64,000 nt of DNA, from contig DASYER010000108.1 in the NCBI GenBank assembly GCA_036498905.1, positions 75,373 through 139,372 of the forward strand. Direction: 5' to 3'. The notes under the pieces are model-generated. The model saw only the letters and a list, made by a program, of their open reading frames with translations. It did not search any database and had not been told where the DNA came from. Positions within the stretch are counted from its first letter, which is position 1, and each line of letters starts with the position of its first letter. The DNA is from DAIDKA01 sp036498905. GTDB taxonomy: Bacteria; Pseudomonadota; Gammaproteobacteria; Steroidobacterales; Steroidobacteraceae. The position numbers were made by a program, and so were the translations under genes. This document shows, in pieces, positions 17,351-26,716 of the stretch.

Positions 17351-18385
17351 CTATTCGGACCTCACGGGGGCGCGCAGTTCGTCATGTTCGACCAGCAGCA
17401 CGATCTTGCCGATATGGGTGCCCGCCTCCATGAGCGCATGCGCCTGCGCGGCGGCATTCAACGCGAAGCGGGCATGAATCGGGGGTGGCGACAGTCGCCG
17501 GTCCACGAACAGCGGCCACACATCATTCAACAGGTCCTGGGCTATGCGTCCCTTTGCGGCGCTGGACTGCGGTCGCAGGGTCGCGCCCATGATCTTCAGC
17601 CGCTTGACCATGATCTGCCGCAAATCGATTTCGGCACGGGCGCCGCCCTGGACCGCAATCAGTGCAATCCGGGCGTCGGTGGCCGCGGCGCTGATATTGC
17701 GCTGCATGTACTCCCCGCCGACCATGTCGAGAATTACATCGGCACCGCGGCCCTGCGTGGTCTCGCGCACCGCCGCGACAAAATCCTCCTCGTGATAATT
17801 GATCGCACGCTGCGCTCCCAGCGCCAGACAGGCCGCACACTTTTCAGGCGTGCCCGCCGTGGTCAGCACCCGTGCCCCAAAGGCCGAGGCCAGAAGGAGC
17901 GCGGTGGTCCCAATGCCGCTGGAGCCGCCATGCACCAGCACCGTCTCCCCGGGTTGCAGGCCCGCGCGCCGAAACAGATTCAGCCACACGGTAAAAAAGG
18001 TCTCCGGCAACGTGGCGGCCTGCTGCAAATTCAGGCCCGCGGGAACCGGCAGGCACTGTACGGCGGGCACCGCGACGTACTGTGCGTAGCCACCGCCGCT
18101 CACCAGGGCACACACCAGTTCCCCCACCTGCCAGTCGCGCACTTCGCCACCCAGGGCCACGATTTCTCCGGCGACCTCCAGTCCCGGAATCGGTGAAGCC
18201 CCGGCAGGCGGTGGATAATGCCCCTGCCGCTGCAGGACATCCGGTCGATTGATGCCGGCGGCATGGACGCGCACCAGCACTTCCGTCGCGGCGGGTACGG
18301 GAACCGGGTACGGCACCGGCTCGAGCACCGAGGGCGGACCCGGCTCGCGGATGTGTATCGCCGTCATAGTGGTGGGAATAAGCAT
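17351..18385 (-). CDS. NAD(P)H:quinone oxidoreductase, PIG3/zeta-crystallin family
   Basis: A 344-residue medium-chain reductase without zinc ligands. The N-terminal catalytic domain has VRVHAAGINRPDVLQRQGHY and IPGLEVAGEIVALG; the nucleotide site is VLVHGGSSGIGTTALLLA with the AxxGxxG-like SSGIG turn. The family reduces quinones one or two electrons at a time with NADPH. The ATG at 18385 overlaps the stop of the upstream hydrolase gene as TGATG, which supports this start and translational coupling. An alternative ATG is at 18367 (MTAIHI). Confidence 0.9.
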   Translation of the reverse strand: MLIPTTMTAIHIREPGPPSVLEPVPYPVPVPAATEVLVRVHAAGINRPDVLQRQGHYPPPAGASPIPGLEVAGEIVALGGEVRDWQVGELVCALVSGGGYAQYVAVPAVQCLPVPAGLNLQQAATLPETFFTVWLNLFRRAGLQPGETVLVHGGSSGIGTTALLLASAFGARVLTTAGTPEKCAACLALGAQRAINYHEEDFVAAVRETTQGRGADVILDMVGGEYMQRNISAAATDARIALIAVQGGARAEIDLRQIMVKRLKIMGATLRPQSSAAKGRIAQDLLNDVWPLFVDRRLSPPPIHARFALNAAAQAHALMEAGTHIGKIVLLVEHDELRAPVRSE

Positions 18386-19110
18386 CAGGCACTCATTTTT
18401 GCGACCCGCTTCAGCCACGAGGCAAGCGCCGCGCTGACCTCATCGGGCCGTTCCAAGGTGCACATATGGCCACAGTCCGCGACCGATACCAACGTACTGT
18501 GCGGAATCAGCTGCGCCATGACGCGATGGGTCGGCAGGGGCGCCCACGCGTCATCCTTTCCGCACAGCACGAGGGCCGGACAGGCAATCATGGGCAATAA
18601 CGGCGCGGCGTCCGGTCGTTGCAACAGGGCGCGGATCTGCGCCGCGAACTGCACCGGGTTGCGCCGCTCGAACATCTGCAGGATCGACTCCACCAGTCGC
18701 CGATCCTTCAGGCGCGCCTCATGGATCATCGGGATCCGCAACCAGCGCTCCCCTACCGCGCGCATTCCGGACTGGCGCGCAATATCCAGCAGCTCCTGGC
18801 GGCCCGCCGCCTCCTTCTCCGCGGCGACCCCCGCCGGCAAAGGGGCATACCCGGTATCCATCAACGCCAATCCTGTCACGCGGCTTGCAGCGCGGCGCAC
18901 GACCTCCAGGGCCACGCGGCCGCCCATGGAATGACCCGCGACAGCAAACTTCGCCGGGGCTTTGGCCAGAATCGCATCTGCCATCGCCCCCAGCGAATCC
19001 AGTTCGCCGTGATCGGCCACCTGAATGCGCGCCATCTTCTTCAGCGCCTTCATTTGCGGCTTCCACACCGTCGCATCGCACAGCAGACCGGGCACGAGCA
19101 CCAGATTCAT
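18385..19110 (-). CDS. Alpha/beta-fold hydrolase
   Basis: A 241-residue hydrolase with the complete catalytic set: nucleophile Ser in AGHSMGGRVALE, acid Asp in VLCGKDDAWAP, and His in VADCGHMCTLERP. It lacks a signal peptide, so is cytoplasmic. It resembles esterase/haloperoxidase-like or MenH-like small hydrolases, but the substrate cannot be told. ATG at 19110 is preferred to an in-frame TTG at 19119. It is coupled by TGATG to the quinone reductase gene downstream. Confidence 0.85.
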   Translation of the reverse strand: MNLVLVPGLLCDATVWKPQMKALKKMARIQVADHGELDSLGAMADAILAKAPAKFAVAGHSMGGRVALEVVRRAASRVTGLALMDTGYAPLPAGVAAEKEAAGRQELLDIARQSGMRAVGERWLRIPMIHEARLKDRRLVESILQMFERRNPVQFAAQIRALLQRPDAAPLLPMIACPALVLCGKDDAWAPLPTHRVMAQLIPHSTLVSVADCGHMCTLERPDEVSAALASWLKRVAKMSA

Positions 19111-19219
19111 CTCAGCCAAAATGCAGACTCTCCAGCAAATAAAAAGGCGTCAGATCACTCGCCACCGGCCCGGGCCTGCACGCAGGCCCCGGGGGGGCAT
19201 TTGCGGTAGGATAATCGCT

Positions 19220-20200
19220 ATGAATGGGCATTCCCATGTAGAGGGCCACGGGCACTCCCAAGACCACTCTCACGGGCATGGGCATGGGCACGATCATGGC
19301 CACGTCCACGGCGCCGACCAGGCGAGCGAGCACCGCCTGTGGGTGGCTTTTGGACTGCTGATCTGCTTCACGCTGGTCGAGGCCGGTGGCGGCCTGTGGG
19401 CCAATTCGGTCGCACTATATGCCGAAGCCGCGCACATGCTCGCCGATTCGGCCTCGCTGCTGCTGGCGATCGTGGCCATCCGCATGACCCAACGCCCGGC
19501 GCGGGCCGACCGCACCTACGGCCATCGGCGTTACCAGACGCTCGCCGCCTATACCAATGGCCTGGTGCTGCTCGGCCTGACGGCCGCTGTGGTGATCGCA
19601 GCGGCGCGGCGACTGTTGGTGCCGCCGCACGTCGACGGTACGGTCATGCTGGTCACCGCCGTGGTGGGAGCCGCCGCCAACATCTGCGCCTTCGTGGCAT
19701 TAAGTGGCGCCACCTCCCTCAACGAACGCGGCGCGCGGCTGCATGTGCTCAGTGACCTGGCCGGATCGGCCGCGGCGATTGGCGCTTCGGTTCTGATTTT
19801 GTGGCGTGGCTGGGTGATTGCCGACCCGCTGCTGTCCCTGGCGGTGTCGGTGCTGATCCTGCGTTCGGGGTGGCAATTGACGCGCAACTCTGCGCATGTG
19901 CTGCTGGAGGGCGCACCGGCTGGCTTTGATCCGCATACCGTCGAACACGATCTGGCGGACCTGCCGGGCATCAAGGGTATTCACCATATCCACGCCTGGT
20001 CGCTGACCGGCGAGACGCCGATGCTTACCTTGCATGCCACCTTGCACGACGGTGCGGATCGACATGCCGCCCTGACCGCCGTGATGCAGCGGCTTCAGGA
20101 GCGTTTTGGCGTCGCCCACGCCACCGTCCAGATCGAAGAGGGTGAGTGCGCGGACACCGATAGCGAGGATGACTGTCACCAGTCCCGCAAAGCCGGATGA
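19220..20200 (+). CDS. Cation diffusion facilitator (zinc/cobalt efflux)
   Basis: A 326-residue CDF transporter. It opens with a His-rich cytoplasmic loop (HGHSQDHSHGHGHGHDHGH, about 14 His), then six transmembrane segments. The metal site HxxxD pairs are visible: AHMLADSAS in TM2 and LHVLSDLAGS in TM5. The cytoplasmic ferredoxin-like domain (GIHHIHAWSLTGETPMLTLH) is at the C-terminus. These proteins exchange Zn2+ (or Co2+/Cd2+) for protons across the inner membrane. Its stop overlaps the start of the MBL gene by four bases (ATGA), so the two are one operon. Confidence 0.92.
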   Translation: MNGHSHVEGHGHSQDHSHGHGHGHDHGHVHGADQASEHRLWVAFGLLICFTLVEAGGGLWANSVALYAEAAHMLADSASLLLAIVAIRMTQRPARADRTYGHRRYQTLAAYTNGLVLLGLTAAVVIAAARRLLVPPHVDGTVMLVTAVVGAAANICAFVALSGATSLNERGARLHVLSDLAGSAAAIGASVLILWRGWVIADPLLSLAVSVLILRSGWQLTRNSAHVLLEGAPAGFDPHTVEHDLADLPGIKGIHHIHAWSLTGETPMLTLHATLHDGADRHAALTAVMQRLQERFGVAHATVQIEEGECADTDSEDDCHQSRKAG

Positions 20201-21261
20201 TGACGCCCGACGGTGATGCCCTGCCCTCGGCTGGTATTGACACCCCCCACTACCCCGACTTCAAGGTTCCCGAACCCGGCCAGATGCTGCCGCTCAGGGA
20301 GGGGCTGTGGTGGCTGCGCATGCCGCTGCCGATTTCCCTGGATCACATTAACCTGTGGCTGCTGGAGGAGCCGGGTGGCTTTGCGCTGGTTGACACCGGC
20401 ATGGCCACCGACGCCTCACGCCTGATCTGGGACCAGCTGTCCAAATCCTTACTGGCGCAACGACCGCTGACCCGCATCCTGCTCACCCACCTGCATCCGG
20501 ATCACGCCGGACTTGCCGCCTGGCTGCAGCGGCGCTTCGCCGCGCCGGTGTGGAGTACGAGCAAGACGCTCGATCTGCTGCGCATGCTGCTCGCCGAGCC
20601 CAGCGCGCAGACCCTGGCCGAGCGGCTGGCCTTCTTCGCCGGCCATGGGGTCGAACCCATTGCGGAAATGGCCGACAGCTTAGGCTCGAAGGGCTATCGG
20701 GAGTCGGTGGACGGGGTGCCTGTGGCGGGGCGACTGATCCTCGACAATGATGTGACGCAGATTGGCGCGCGCGAGTGGCGCTGGCTGGAAACCGGCGGCC
20801 ATGCCCATGGGCATCTGTGCCTCTATGCCGCGCAACCCCAACCGGTACTGATCGCCGGGGACCAGCTGCTGCCCACGATCTCACCGAATATCGGACTGAC
20901 GCCGCTGACGCCGGACCCGAATCCGCTCGCGACTTACCTGCAGTCCCTCGAACGGCTCTCGGCGCTGGATCCGGCAACCCTGGTACTGCCCTCACACGGA
21001 CGACCGTTCGTGGGACTGGCGGCCCGGGCCGGCGAAATCCGCCAGCACCATGAACGGCAATTTACAAAATTGATCGCGGCCTGCACGACGCCGCTGACGG
21101 CGTTCCAGTGCCTGCCCTTCCTGTACCGCCGGCAACAGCGCGGCTTTCACCTGTTCCTGGCGATGGGCGAAGCGCTCGCCCATCTGGAATACCTCACCAC
21201 CTGCGGCCAATTCGCCAAGCAGGTCGAGAATTCGGTGACGCGCTACCAGCGCATCAACTAG
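20197..21261 (+). CDS. MBL-fold metallohydrolase with C-terminal helical domain
   Basis: A 354-residue metallo-beta-lactamase-fold protein. Metal ligands are visible: THLHPDHAGL (HxHxDH), GGHAHGHLCLY, the bridging Asp in LIAGDQLLP, and the late His in LPSHGRPF. The last about 90 residues (HHERQFTKLIAACTTPLTAF onward) form a winged-helix-like tail, as in the LACTB2-like/glyoxalase-II-like hydrolase group. Coupled by an ATGA overlap to the CDF gene, which could supply or clear zinc. The final codons overlap the glcF stop on the opposite strand at a CTAG. Confidence 0.9.
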   Translation: MMTPDGDALPSAGIDTPHYPDFKVPEPGQMLPLREGLWWLRMPLPISLDHINLWLLEEPGGFALVDTGMATDASRLIWDQLSKSLLAQRPLTRILLTHLHPDHAGLAAWLQRRFAAPVWSTSKTLDLLRMLLAEPSAQTLAERLAFFAGHGVEPIAEMADSLGSKGYRESVDGVPVAGRLILDNDVTQIGAREWRWLETGGHAHGHLCLYAAQPQPVLIAGDQLLPTISPNIGLTPLTPDPNPLATYLQSLERLSALDPATLVLPSHGRPFVGLAARAGEIRQHHERQFTKLIAACTTPLTAFQCLPFLYRRQQRGFHLFLAMGEALAHLEYLTTCGQFAKQVENSVTRYQRIN

Positions 21262-22547
21262 TCACCGGCCACCAGCGCCGGGCGCGGTCCGCCGCAGGCC
21301 CAGTCCAACAGTTCGACCGTGTGCACGACGGGCACCGCAGTGCCCGAGCGCAGCTGCATGATGCAGCCCACATTGCCGGTGGCAATGACATCGGCCCCGG
21401 TGCGCTCGATGTTCGCAAGCTTCCGGTCGCGCAACTGCGTCGCGATCTGCGGTTGCAGGATGTTGTAGCTGCCCGCGGATCCGCAGCACAGGTGGCCCTC
21501 ACCGATTTCACGCAGTTCGAAGCCGGCCTCGCGCAGCAGTTGCCGCGGCAGTGCATCCAACTTCTGACCATGCTGCATCGAGCAGGCCGAGTGATAGGCG
21601 ACGACCGGAGGCTGGCGCAGCGGCTGCACCGGCAATGCCGACAACGCCAGTACCTCGGTGACATCGCGCGCGAGGGCCGCGAATCGGGCCGCATCCGCCG
21701 CCAGATGCGGATGGTTGCGGAACATGAAGCCGTAGTCCTTCAGCTGCGTGCCGCAACCGGAGGCATTCACCACGATCGCGGCAAACTCCCCTGCCGCACT
21801 GGCCACCCGCAGGTTCTCCAGCAGCCGGCCGGCAAAGCCATCCTGCTCCTCGCTGCGCCCCAGATGATGTGTCAACGCCCCGCAGCAACCGCTGATCGGC
21901 ACCACCTCCCAGCCCGCCCGACTCAACAGTCGCTGGGTGGCAGCGTGCGTCTGCGGGGTCAGCACACCCTGGGCGCAGCCGAGTAGCAGCGCGACCCGAC
22001 CGCGCGGCGCGCGCGCGATCGGCGCCGCAGCCGAGCTACTGCGTGGCGTGGCCGCATGCACGGCCGCCAATCCGAGCATGGCACGCAAGGCCGCGGGAAC
22101 CATCCTCGAGCGGCGCAGGCGCTGCGGAACCAGCGCGGCAAGTCCTAGCGCCGCGCGCAGGCGCGCCGGATACGGCAGGATCATAGCCAGCGCCGCGCGC
22201 AGCCAGCGCTCGCCCAATGGCCTGCGGTAGGTGCGCTCGACATGGGCGCGGGCATGATCGATCAGGTGCTGGTAATGCACGCCGGAGGGACAGGTGGTCA
22301 TGCAGCCTAAGCAGGACAGACAGCGATCCAGATGACGCACCACCGCGGTGGTTGCCGGTCGTCCCTGCTCCAGCATGTCCTTGATGAGATAGATGCGGCC
22401 GCGCGGACTATCCAGTTCATCGCCCAGCAACACGTAGGTCGGACAGGTGGCCGTGCAGAATCCGCAATGCACGCATTTGCGCAGCACCTTCTCAGCTTCC
22501 GCCGTGTCCGGATCACGCAGCGCGGCGGCGTCGAATCGGGTCTGCAT
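21258..22547 (-). CDS. glcF: Glycolate oxidase iron-sulfur subunit
   Basis: A 429-residue subunit with two 4Fe-4S ferredoxin motifs: Cys25/28/31 with Cys35 (CVHCGFCTATCP) and Cys76/79/82 with Cys86 (CLSCLGCMTTCP). Two CCG domains follow, seen as SGCCGALTHHLG and LCCGSAGSYNI. GlcF passes electrons from the flavin subunits to the membrane quinone pool. The start overlaps the glcE stop (TGATG), so glcD-glcE-glcF is one translationally coupled operon. All cluster ligands are present. Confidence 0.95.
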   Translation of the reverse strand: MQTRFDAAALRDPDTAEAEKVLRKCVHCGFCTATCPTYVLLGDELDSPRGRIYLIKDMLEQGRPATTAVVRHLDRCLSCLGCMTTCPSGVHYQHLIDHARAHVERTYRRPLGERWLRAALAMILPYPARLRAALGLAALVPQRLRRSRMVPAALRAMLGLAAVHAATPRSSSAAAPIARAPRGRVALLLGCAQGVLTPQTHAATQRLLSRAGWEVVPISGCCGALTHHLGRSEEQDGFAGRLLENLRVASAAGEFAAIVVNASGCGTQLKDYGFMFRNHPHLAADAARFAALARDVTEVLALSALPVQPLRQPPVVAYHSACSMQHGQKLDALPRQLLREAGFELREIGEGHLCCGSAGSYNILQPQIATQLRDRKLANIERTGADVIATGNVGCIMQLRSGTAVPVVHTVELLDWACGGPRPALVAGD

Positions 22548-23656
22548 CAGTTCATCCGCCCCGGGTTCAGACGGTCATCCGGATCAAACGCGGCCTTGAA
22601 GCGTGCGGCGACGGCCGCGATGGCGGGCGGTTGCGGCTCGAACACGCTGTTGGTGCGACGCTCGCTCACAGGGGCCTTGACCAGGGTGGCATGGCCGCCG
22701 CGCAGCGCGGCGCGCACGCGCTGCGCATCGACCTGCCGGGCGCCGATCCAGATCAGTCCGCCGCCCCAATCCAGCTGAAAGTCCTCCGGTGCGATCTCCT
22801 CCACAATGCGCGCGGCCTGTCCGGGTGGCACCGATACTCGCCAGATCACCGGAAAGCGCGCCAGGCTCGCAACGGCGCCGAGTTGCTGCCAGCAGGCCGC
22901 GGAGTCCGCCTCCTGAAGAACCGCAACGGGCGTGTGATTCAAAGCCGCCAGCAGCCCCGCGACCCGGGATTGCACCGAGGTGGCCAACCCCTCCAGCCGC
23001 AGCGCCGTGCCGCGCGTCGGTAAGAAGGCGGCCGAAGACACTTCGAACATCGATCCCAACGCATGGGAACACAGTGCGATGGCCTGCGCCACTGCCGCGG
23101 GCGCAAACAAAAGCGTGCACTCAAATTCGGCGGCCGGAACCAGGCGCACAGTGACTTCAGTCAGCACCGCCAGCGTTCCCCACGAACCGGACAGTGCCTT
23201 CGGCAGGTCAAAGCCCGTGACATTCTTGACCACGCGTCCGCCGCCCACGAATGCCTCGCCGCGTCCGTTCACGGCGCGCAAGCCGATAAAATGATCGCGC
23301 GCGGATCCGGCCGTCACGCGCCGGGAGCCGGAGCTGTTGGCCATCAGTACCCCACCCAGAGTCTGGCTGCGCGTGGCGTCCTGAAAGCTCGCGCGCGGCG
23401 GTTCGAACGCCAGGCGCTGGCGCTGCCCGGCTAGCAACGCCTCTATTTCCGCCACCGCCGTCGCCGGACGGGCGGTCAGCACCAGCTCGCCGGGCTGATA
23501 ATCCACGATGCCGCTCAAGGCCGACAAATCCAGGAGTGCCGCGTCGACCGGTTTGCCGATGCCGCGCTTGGTGCCCCCCGCGAGCAGTTCAAACGCGGGA
23601 CCCGGTGCGCTCAGCAGCTCCACCAGTTCAGCCTCATTGCCCGGACGCGGTGACAT
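22547..23656 (-). CDS. glcE: Glycolate oxidase FAD-binding subunit GlcE
   Basis: A 369-residue short FAD-binding protein of the GlcE type. The PCMH FAD domain shows LLAGGTKRGIGKPV, LGGVLMANSSGSRRVTAG, SARDHFIGLRAVNGRG and GRVVKNVTGFDLPK. It lacks the long C-terminal cap of GlcD, as expected. It acts with GlcD and GlcF to oxidise glycolate to glyoxylate at the membrane. The ATG at 23656 overlaps the glcD stop as TGATG, which decides the start over the TTG three bases earlier. Confidence 0.95.
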   Translation of the reverse strand: MSPRPGNEAELVELLSAPGPAFELLAGGTKRGIGKPVDAALLDLSALSGIVDYQPGELVLTARPATAVAEIEALLAGQRQRLAFEPPRASFQDATRSQTLGGVLMANSSGSRRVTAGSARDHFIGLRAVNGRGEAFVGGGRVVKNVTGFDLPKALSGSWGTLAVLTEVTVRLVPAAEFECTLLFAPAAVAQAIALCSHALGSMFEVSSAAFLPTRGTALRLEGLATSVQSRVAGLLAALNHTPVAVLQEADSAACWQQLGAVASLARFPVIWRVSVPPGQAARIVEEIAPEDFQLDWGGGLIWIGARQVDAQRVRAALRGGHATLVKAPVSERRTNSVFEPQPPAIAAVAARFKAAFDPDDRLNPGRMN

Positions 23657-25158
23657 CAAAAACGTGGCAGGTCGGCGTGTCGGGCGGCCCCGGCATGCAC
23701 ATGCTCGCGGCCCTGTTCACTGCAGCGCGACAGCGTCGGAAACACCTTGCCCGGATTGAAGCGCAGCTGCGGATCAAAGACGCGCTTGATCCGGTGCTGG
23801 ATCTGAAGGTCAGTCGGTCCGAACTGGTAGGTCATCAGGTCGCGCTTCTCGATGCCCACACCGTGCTCACCGGTGAGCACACCGCCCACATCCACACACA
23901 GCTTGAGGATGTCGGCACCGAAGGCTTCGGCACGATCCAGCTCCCCCGGTACATTCGCGTCATACAGGATCAGCGGATGCAGGTTGCCGTCGCCCGCGTG
24001 AAAGACATTGGCCACCCGCAGTCCGTGCCGCACTGATAGCTCGGTGATCGCCTGCAGCACCGGTGCGAGCTGCCGGCGCGGAATGCTCCCGTCCATGCAC
24101 AGGTAATCCGCACTGATGCGACCCACGGCCGGGAAGGCCGCCTTGCGACCGGCCCAGAAGCGCAGCCGCTCGGATTCATCAGCCGAAATCCGGCAAGAGG
24201 TCGCGCCATGTCGGGTCGCGATGGCATGCACGCGGGTGATGAGCTCATCCACCTCGGCGCGCGGTCCGTCCAGTTCGACAATCAGGATGGCCTCGGCATC
24301 GAGCGGATAGCCGGCGTGCACGAAGTCCTCGGCGGCGCGGATCGCCGGACCATCCATCATCTCAAGACCCGCCGGGATGATGCCGGCCGCGATCACATCG
24401 GCAACGCAGGCGCTGGCGCCCGTGGCCGTGCTGAAACCGATCAGGACCGCGCGCGCGGTCTGGGGCTTCGGCAATATCCGTACCGTGACTTCGGTGACGA
24501 TGCCGAGCAGGCCCTCTGAACCGATCATCAGGCCCAGCAGATCCAGCTGACCCGCATCCAGATACCGCCCGCCGAAACGCAGGACCTCCCCGGCAGGCGT
24601 GACCAGTTCTATCCCCAGGACGTTGTGGGTGGTCAGGCCGTACTTCAGGCAATGCACCCCGCCGGAGTTCTCCGCGACATTCCCGCCGATGGTGCAGGCG
24701 ATCTGGCTGGAAGGATCCGGGGCATAGTAGAAGCCCCGCTCGGCCACGGCCTGGCTGATGGCAAGATTCGTCACGCCGCTTTGGGCAACGACGCAGCGAT
24801 CGGCGTAATCGATTTCAAGGATCCGGTTGAACCGGCCGAGGCCCACGACAATCGCATCCGCGGCAGGTACCGCACCGCCGGATAGCGAAGTCCCCGCACC
24901 GCGTGGAACGATGTTCACCCCCTGTTCGTGGGCGAAGCGCAGCACGGCCGCCACCTGCGCGGTGTCATGCGGCAGCACCACGGCCAGCGGCCGCTGCCGG
25001 TACGCCGTCAGTGCATCGGTTTCGTAGGCGCGGACCAGCAGGTCATCATCGATCACATCCTGCGGCCCCAGGATGGCGCGCAGACCCGCGAGAATCGCGG
25101 CCTTGCGGGCAATAACGGCCGCGTCCGGCTGCGGTAGGCAAATCATCAGCGCGAGCAT
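23656..25158 (-). CDS. glcD: Glycolate oxidase catalytic subunit GlcD
   Basis: About 500 residues. The FAD-binding PCMH domain carries VVLPHDTAQVAAVLRFAHE, VPRGAGTSLSGGAVP, YYAPDPSSQIACTIGGNVAE, and GGVHCLKYGLTTHN; the FAD-oxidase C-terminal domain has VFHAGDGNLHPLILYD and LTGEHGVGIEKR with the conserved His residues. Sequence order matches E. coli GlcD closely. ATG at 25158 or 25146; neither has a strong ribosome site. The upstream in-frame extension to 25269 would overlap the divergent aldo/keto reductase gene and is rejected. First gene of the glcDEF operon. Confidence 0.95.
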   Translation of the reverse strand: MLALMICLPQPDAAVIARKAAILAGLRAILGPQDVIDDDLLVRAYETDALTAYRQRPLAVVLPHDTAQVAAVLRFAHEQGVNIVPRGAGTSLSGGAVPAADAIVVGLGRFNRILEIDYADRCVVAQSGVTNLAISQAVAERGFYYAPDPSSQIACTIGGNVAENSGGVHCLKYGLTTHNVLGIELVTPAGEVLRFGGRYLDAGQLDLLGLMIGSEGLLGIVTEVTVRILPKPQTARAVLIGFSTATGASACVADVIAAGIIPAGLEMMDGPAIRAAEDFVHAGYPLDAEAILIVELDGPRAEVDELITRVHAIATRHGATSCRISADESERLRFWAGRKAAFPAVGRISADYLCMDGSIPRRQLAPVLQAITELSVRHGLRVANVFHAGDGNLHPLILYDANVPGELDRAEAFGADILKLCVDVGGVLTGEHGVGIEKRDLMTYQFGPTDLQIQHRIKRVFDPQLRFNPGKVFPTLSRCSEQGREHVHAGAARHADLPRF

Positions 25159-25229
25159 GACCGAAAGGCCGAGGGGGCAGCAAGCCCGCGCGCCGGTGTA
25201 GAATTGACCCGCTGCTCGATCGCGAAGGA

Positions 25230-26174
25230 ATGATGATGATCCAGACCCGCCTGAACCGCCGGGAGGCACTGCTGGCCGCGCTGAGCGTCGGCACCGGCAT
25301 GGCCCTCTCCCGCACGGCCTTCTCGGCCGACGTCAGCGGCCTCACCAAGGCAATCCCCTCCTCGGGTCAGAAGATTCCGGTGATCGGAATCGGCACCAAT
25401 AACTACAACGTTGCCGACACCGATGAAGTGGCGGCGCGCCGCGCTGTTCTGGAGCAACTGCCCATGCAGGGTGGCTCGCTCGTCGACACCGCGCCGCTTT
25501 ACGGCCGCGCGGAGCAAGTGATCGGGGATCTGGTGGCGGGCCTGCGCAACCGCAACCGCCTGTTCCTGGCCACCAAGGTCATCGCGCAGGATGCCAAGGC
25601 CGGCGCGGCATCCATGGAGGAATCCCTGCGTCGCCTTAAAACGCAGCATATCGACCTGATGCAGGTGCATAACCTGATCGGCGTCGAGGCCATGATCCCG
25701 GTGCTTCAGGAGTGGAAGAAGGCCGGCCGCATCGGCTACTACGGGATCACGACCTCCAATCCCAACGAGCATGGACGGATGATGGATTACATGCGGCGCC
25801 TGCCCATGGACTTCATCCAGGTGGATTACTCCCTGGCCAACCGCAGCGCGGGCCAGGAGCTGCTCCCGCTGGCCATTCAGAAGGGCATTGCCGTCATCGC
25901 CGATTCACCCTTTGGCGGGCGCCGGGCCGCCGCCAGTATATTTGGCCAGGTGGCCGGCAAGCCCCTGCCGGACTGGGCGGCCGCCCTTAAGGTCACGAGC
26001 TGGAGCCAGCTGTTCTTGAAATACGTCGTCTCCCACCCGGCCATCACCTGCACCGATCCGGGCACCACGACTGTCAGTCATCTGGCGGACAACATGGCCG
26101 CCGCCCAGGGGCCCATGCCGGATGCCCAGCTGCGCCAGAAGATGGAGGCGCTCTGGGACGGCATTAAGTCCTAA
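25230..26174 (+). CDS. Tat-exported aldo/keto reductase
   Basis: A 314-residue aldo/keto reductase with a twin-arginine signal (LNRREALLAALSVGTGMALS, cleavage near TAFSA). The catalytic tetrad is visible as Asp86 and Tyr91 (VDTAPLYG), Lys116 (LATKV) and His147 (MQVHN). AKR enzymes reduce carbonyls with NADPH, normally in the cytoplasm; export by Tat would carry folded protein with its cofactor to the periplasm, a pattern seen in some Proteobacteria. It is divergent from glcD with about 70 bases between them. Confidence 0.88.
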   Translation: MMMIQTRLNRREALLAALSVGTGMALSRTAFSADVSGLTKAIPSSGQKIPVIGIGTNNYNVADTDEVAARRAVLEQLPMQGGSLVDTAPLYGRAEQVIGDLVAGLRNRNRLFLATKVIAQDAKAGAASMEESLRRLKTQHIDLMQVHNLIGVEAMIPVLQEWKKAGRIGYYGITTSNPNEHGRMMDYMRRLPMDFIQVDYSLANRSAGQELLPLAIQKGIAVIADSPFGGRRAAASIFGQVAGKPLPDWAAALKVTSWSQLFLKYVVSHPAITCTDPGTTTVSHLADNMAAAQGPMPDAQLRQKMEALWDGIKS

Positions 26175-26376
26175 AGGAGCGCCCCGCACCGCCCGCCCGC
26201 CACCCCCCCGGCGCCGGCGGGACTTGTCAACTCATGGGCTGCGGACAGGGAAAAAGCGGGGTTGTGCAGTCAATTTTGCAATAGGGCGTACTGGCGCGCA
26301 CCCCGGTCACACGTGTATTGTGTCGCCGCGGTTCGCAAACAGCGCGCCCTTGATGTTCAGCTGTGAGTTAGGTGAT

Positions 26377-26709
26377 ATGACGAAAATCTACGTAGGAAAT
26401 CTGCCCTTTTCCGCTGACGAGAGCCAGGTGCGTGCTCTGTTTGCGCAACATGGGACTGTTGAGTCCGTGAACGTGATCATGGACCGTGAAACGGGTCGTC
26501 CGCGTGGCTTTGCCTTTGTTGAAATGAGCAATGCCGACGCTTCCCGTGCTATCCAGGGGCTGAATGGCTATTCAATGGGCGGTCGCGCACTGCGCGTCAA
26601 TGAAGCCCAGGATCGCCCCCCGGGTGGCGGCGGTCGTGGTCCTGGCGGTGGCGGCGGTGGTCCGCGCCGTAGTGGTGGTGGCGGTGGTGGCGGCGGCGGC
26701 CGGTACTGA
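26377..26709 (+). CDS. Glycine-rich RRM RNA-binding protein
   Basis: A 110-residue protein: one RRM domain (residues 1-80) with RNP2 (KIYVGNLPF) and RNP1 (RGFAFVEM), then a Gly/Arg tail of about 30 residues ending in Tyr. This architecture is that of bacterial and cyanobacterial cold-inducible Rbp proteins, which bind single-stranded RNA. Start at 26377 is chosen since MTKIYVGN is the standard N-terminus; the frame upstream is not protein-like. About 200 bases of untranslated leader precede it, as in many cold-shock genes, and a row of perfect hairpins follows it. Confidence 0.9.
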   Translation: MTKIYVGNLPFSADESQVRALFAQHGTVESVNVIMDRETGRPRGFAFVEMSNADASRAIQGLNGYSMGGRALRVNEAQDRPPGGGGRGPGGGGGGPRRSGGGGGGGGGRY

Positions 26710-26716
26710 CCCCCAC

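Noticed and set aside
17279..18196. 305-codon plus-strand ORF opposite the quinone reductase
   Set aside because: Shadow frame; the minus-strand family match is strong.
26175..26376. Riboswitch or RNA thermometer in the RRM gene leader
   Set aside because: A long leader with a CCCGCC/GGCGGG pairing exists but no known motif could be matched; evidence too thin.
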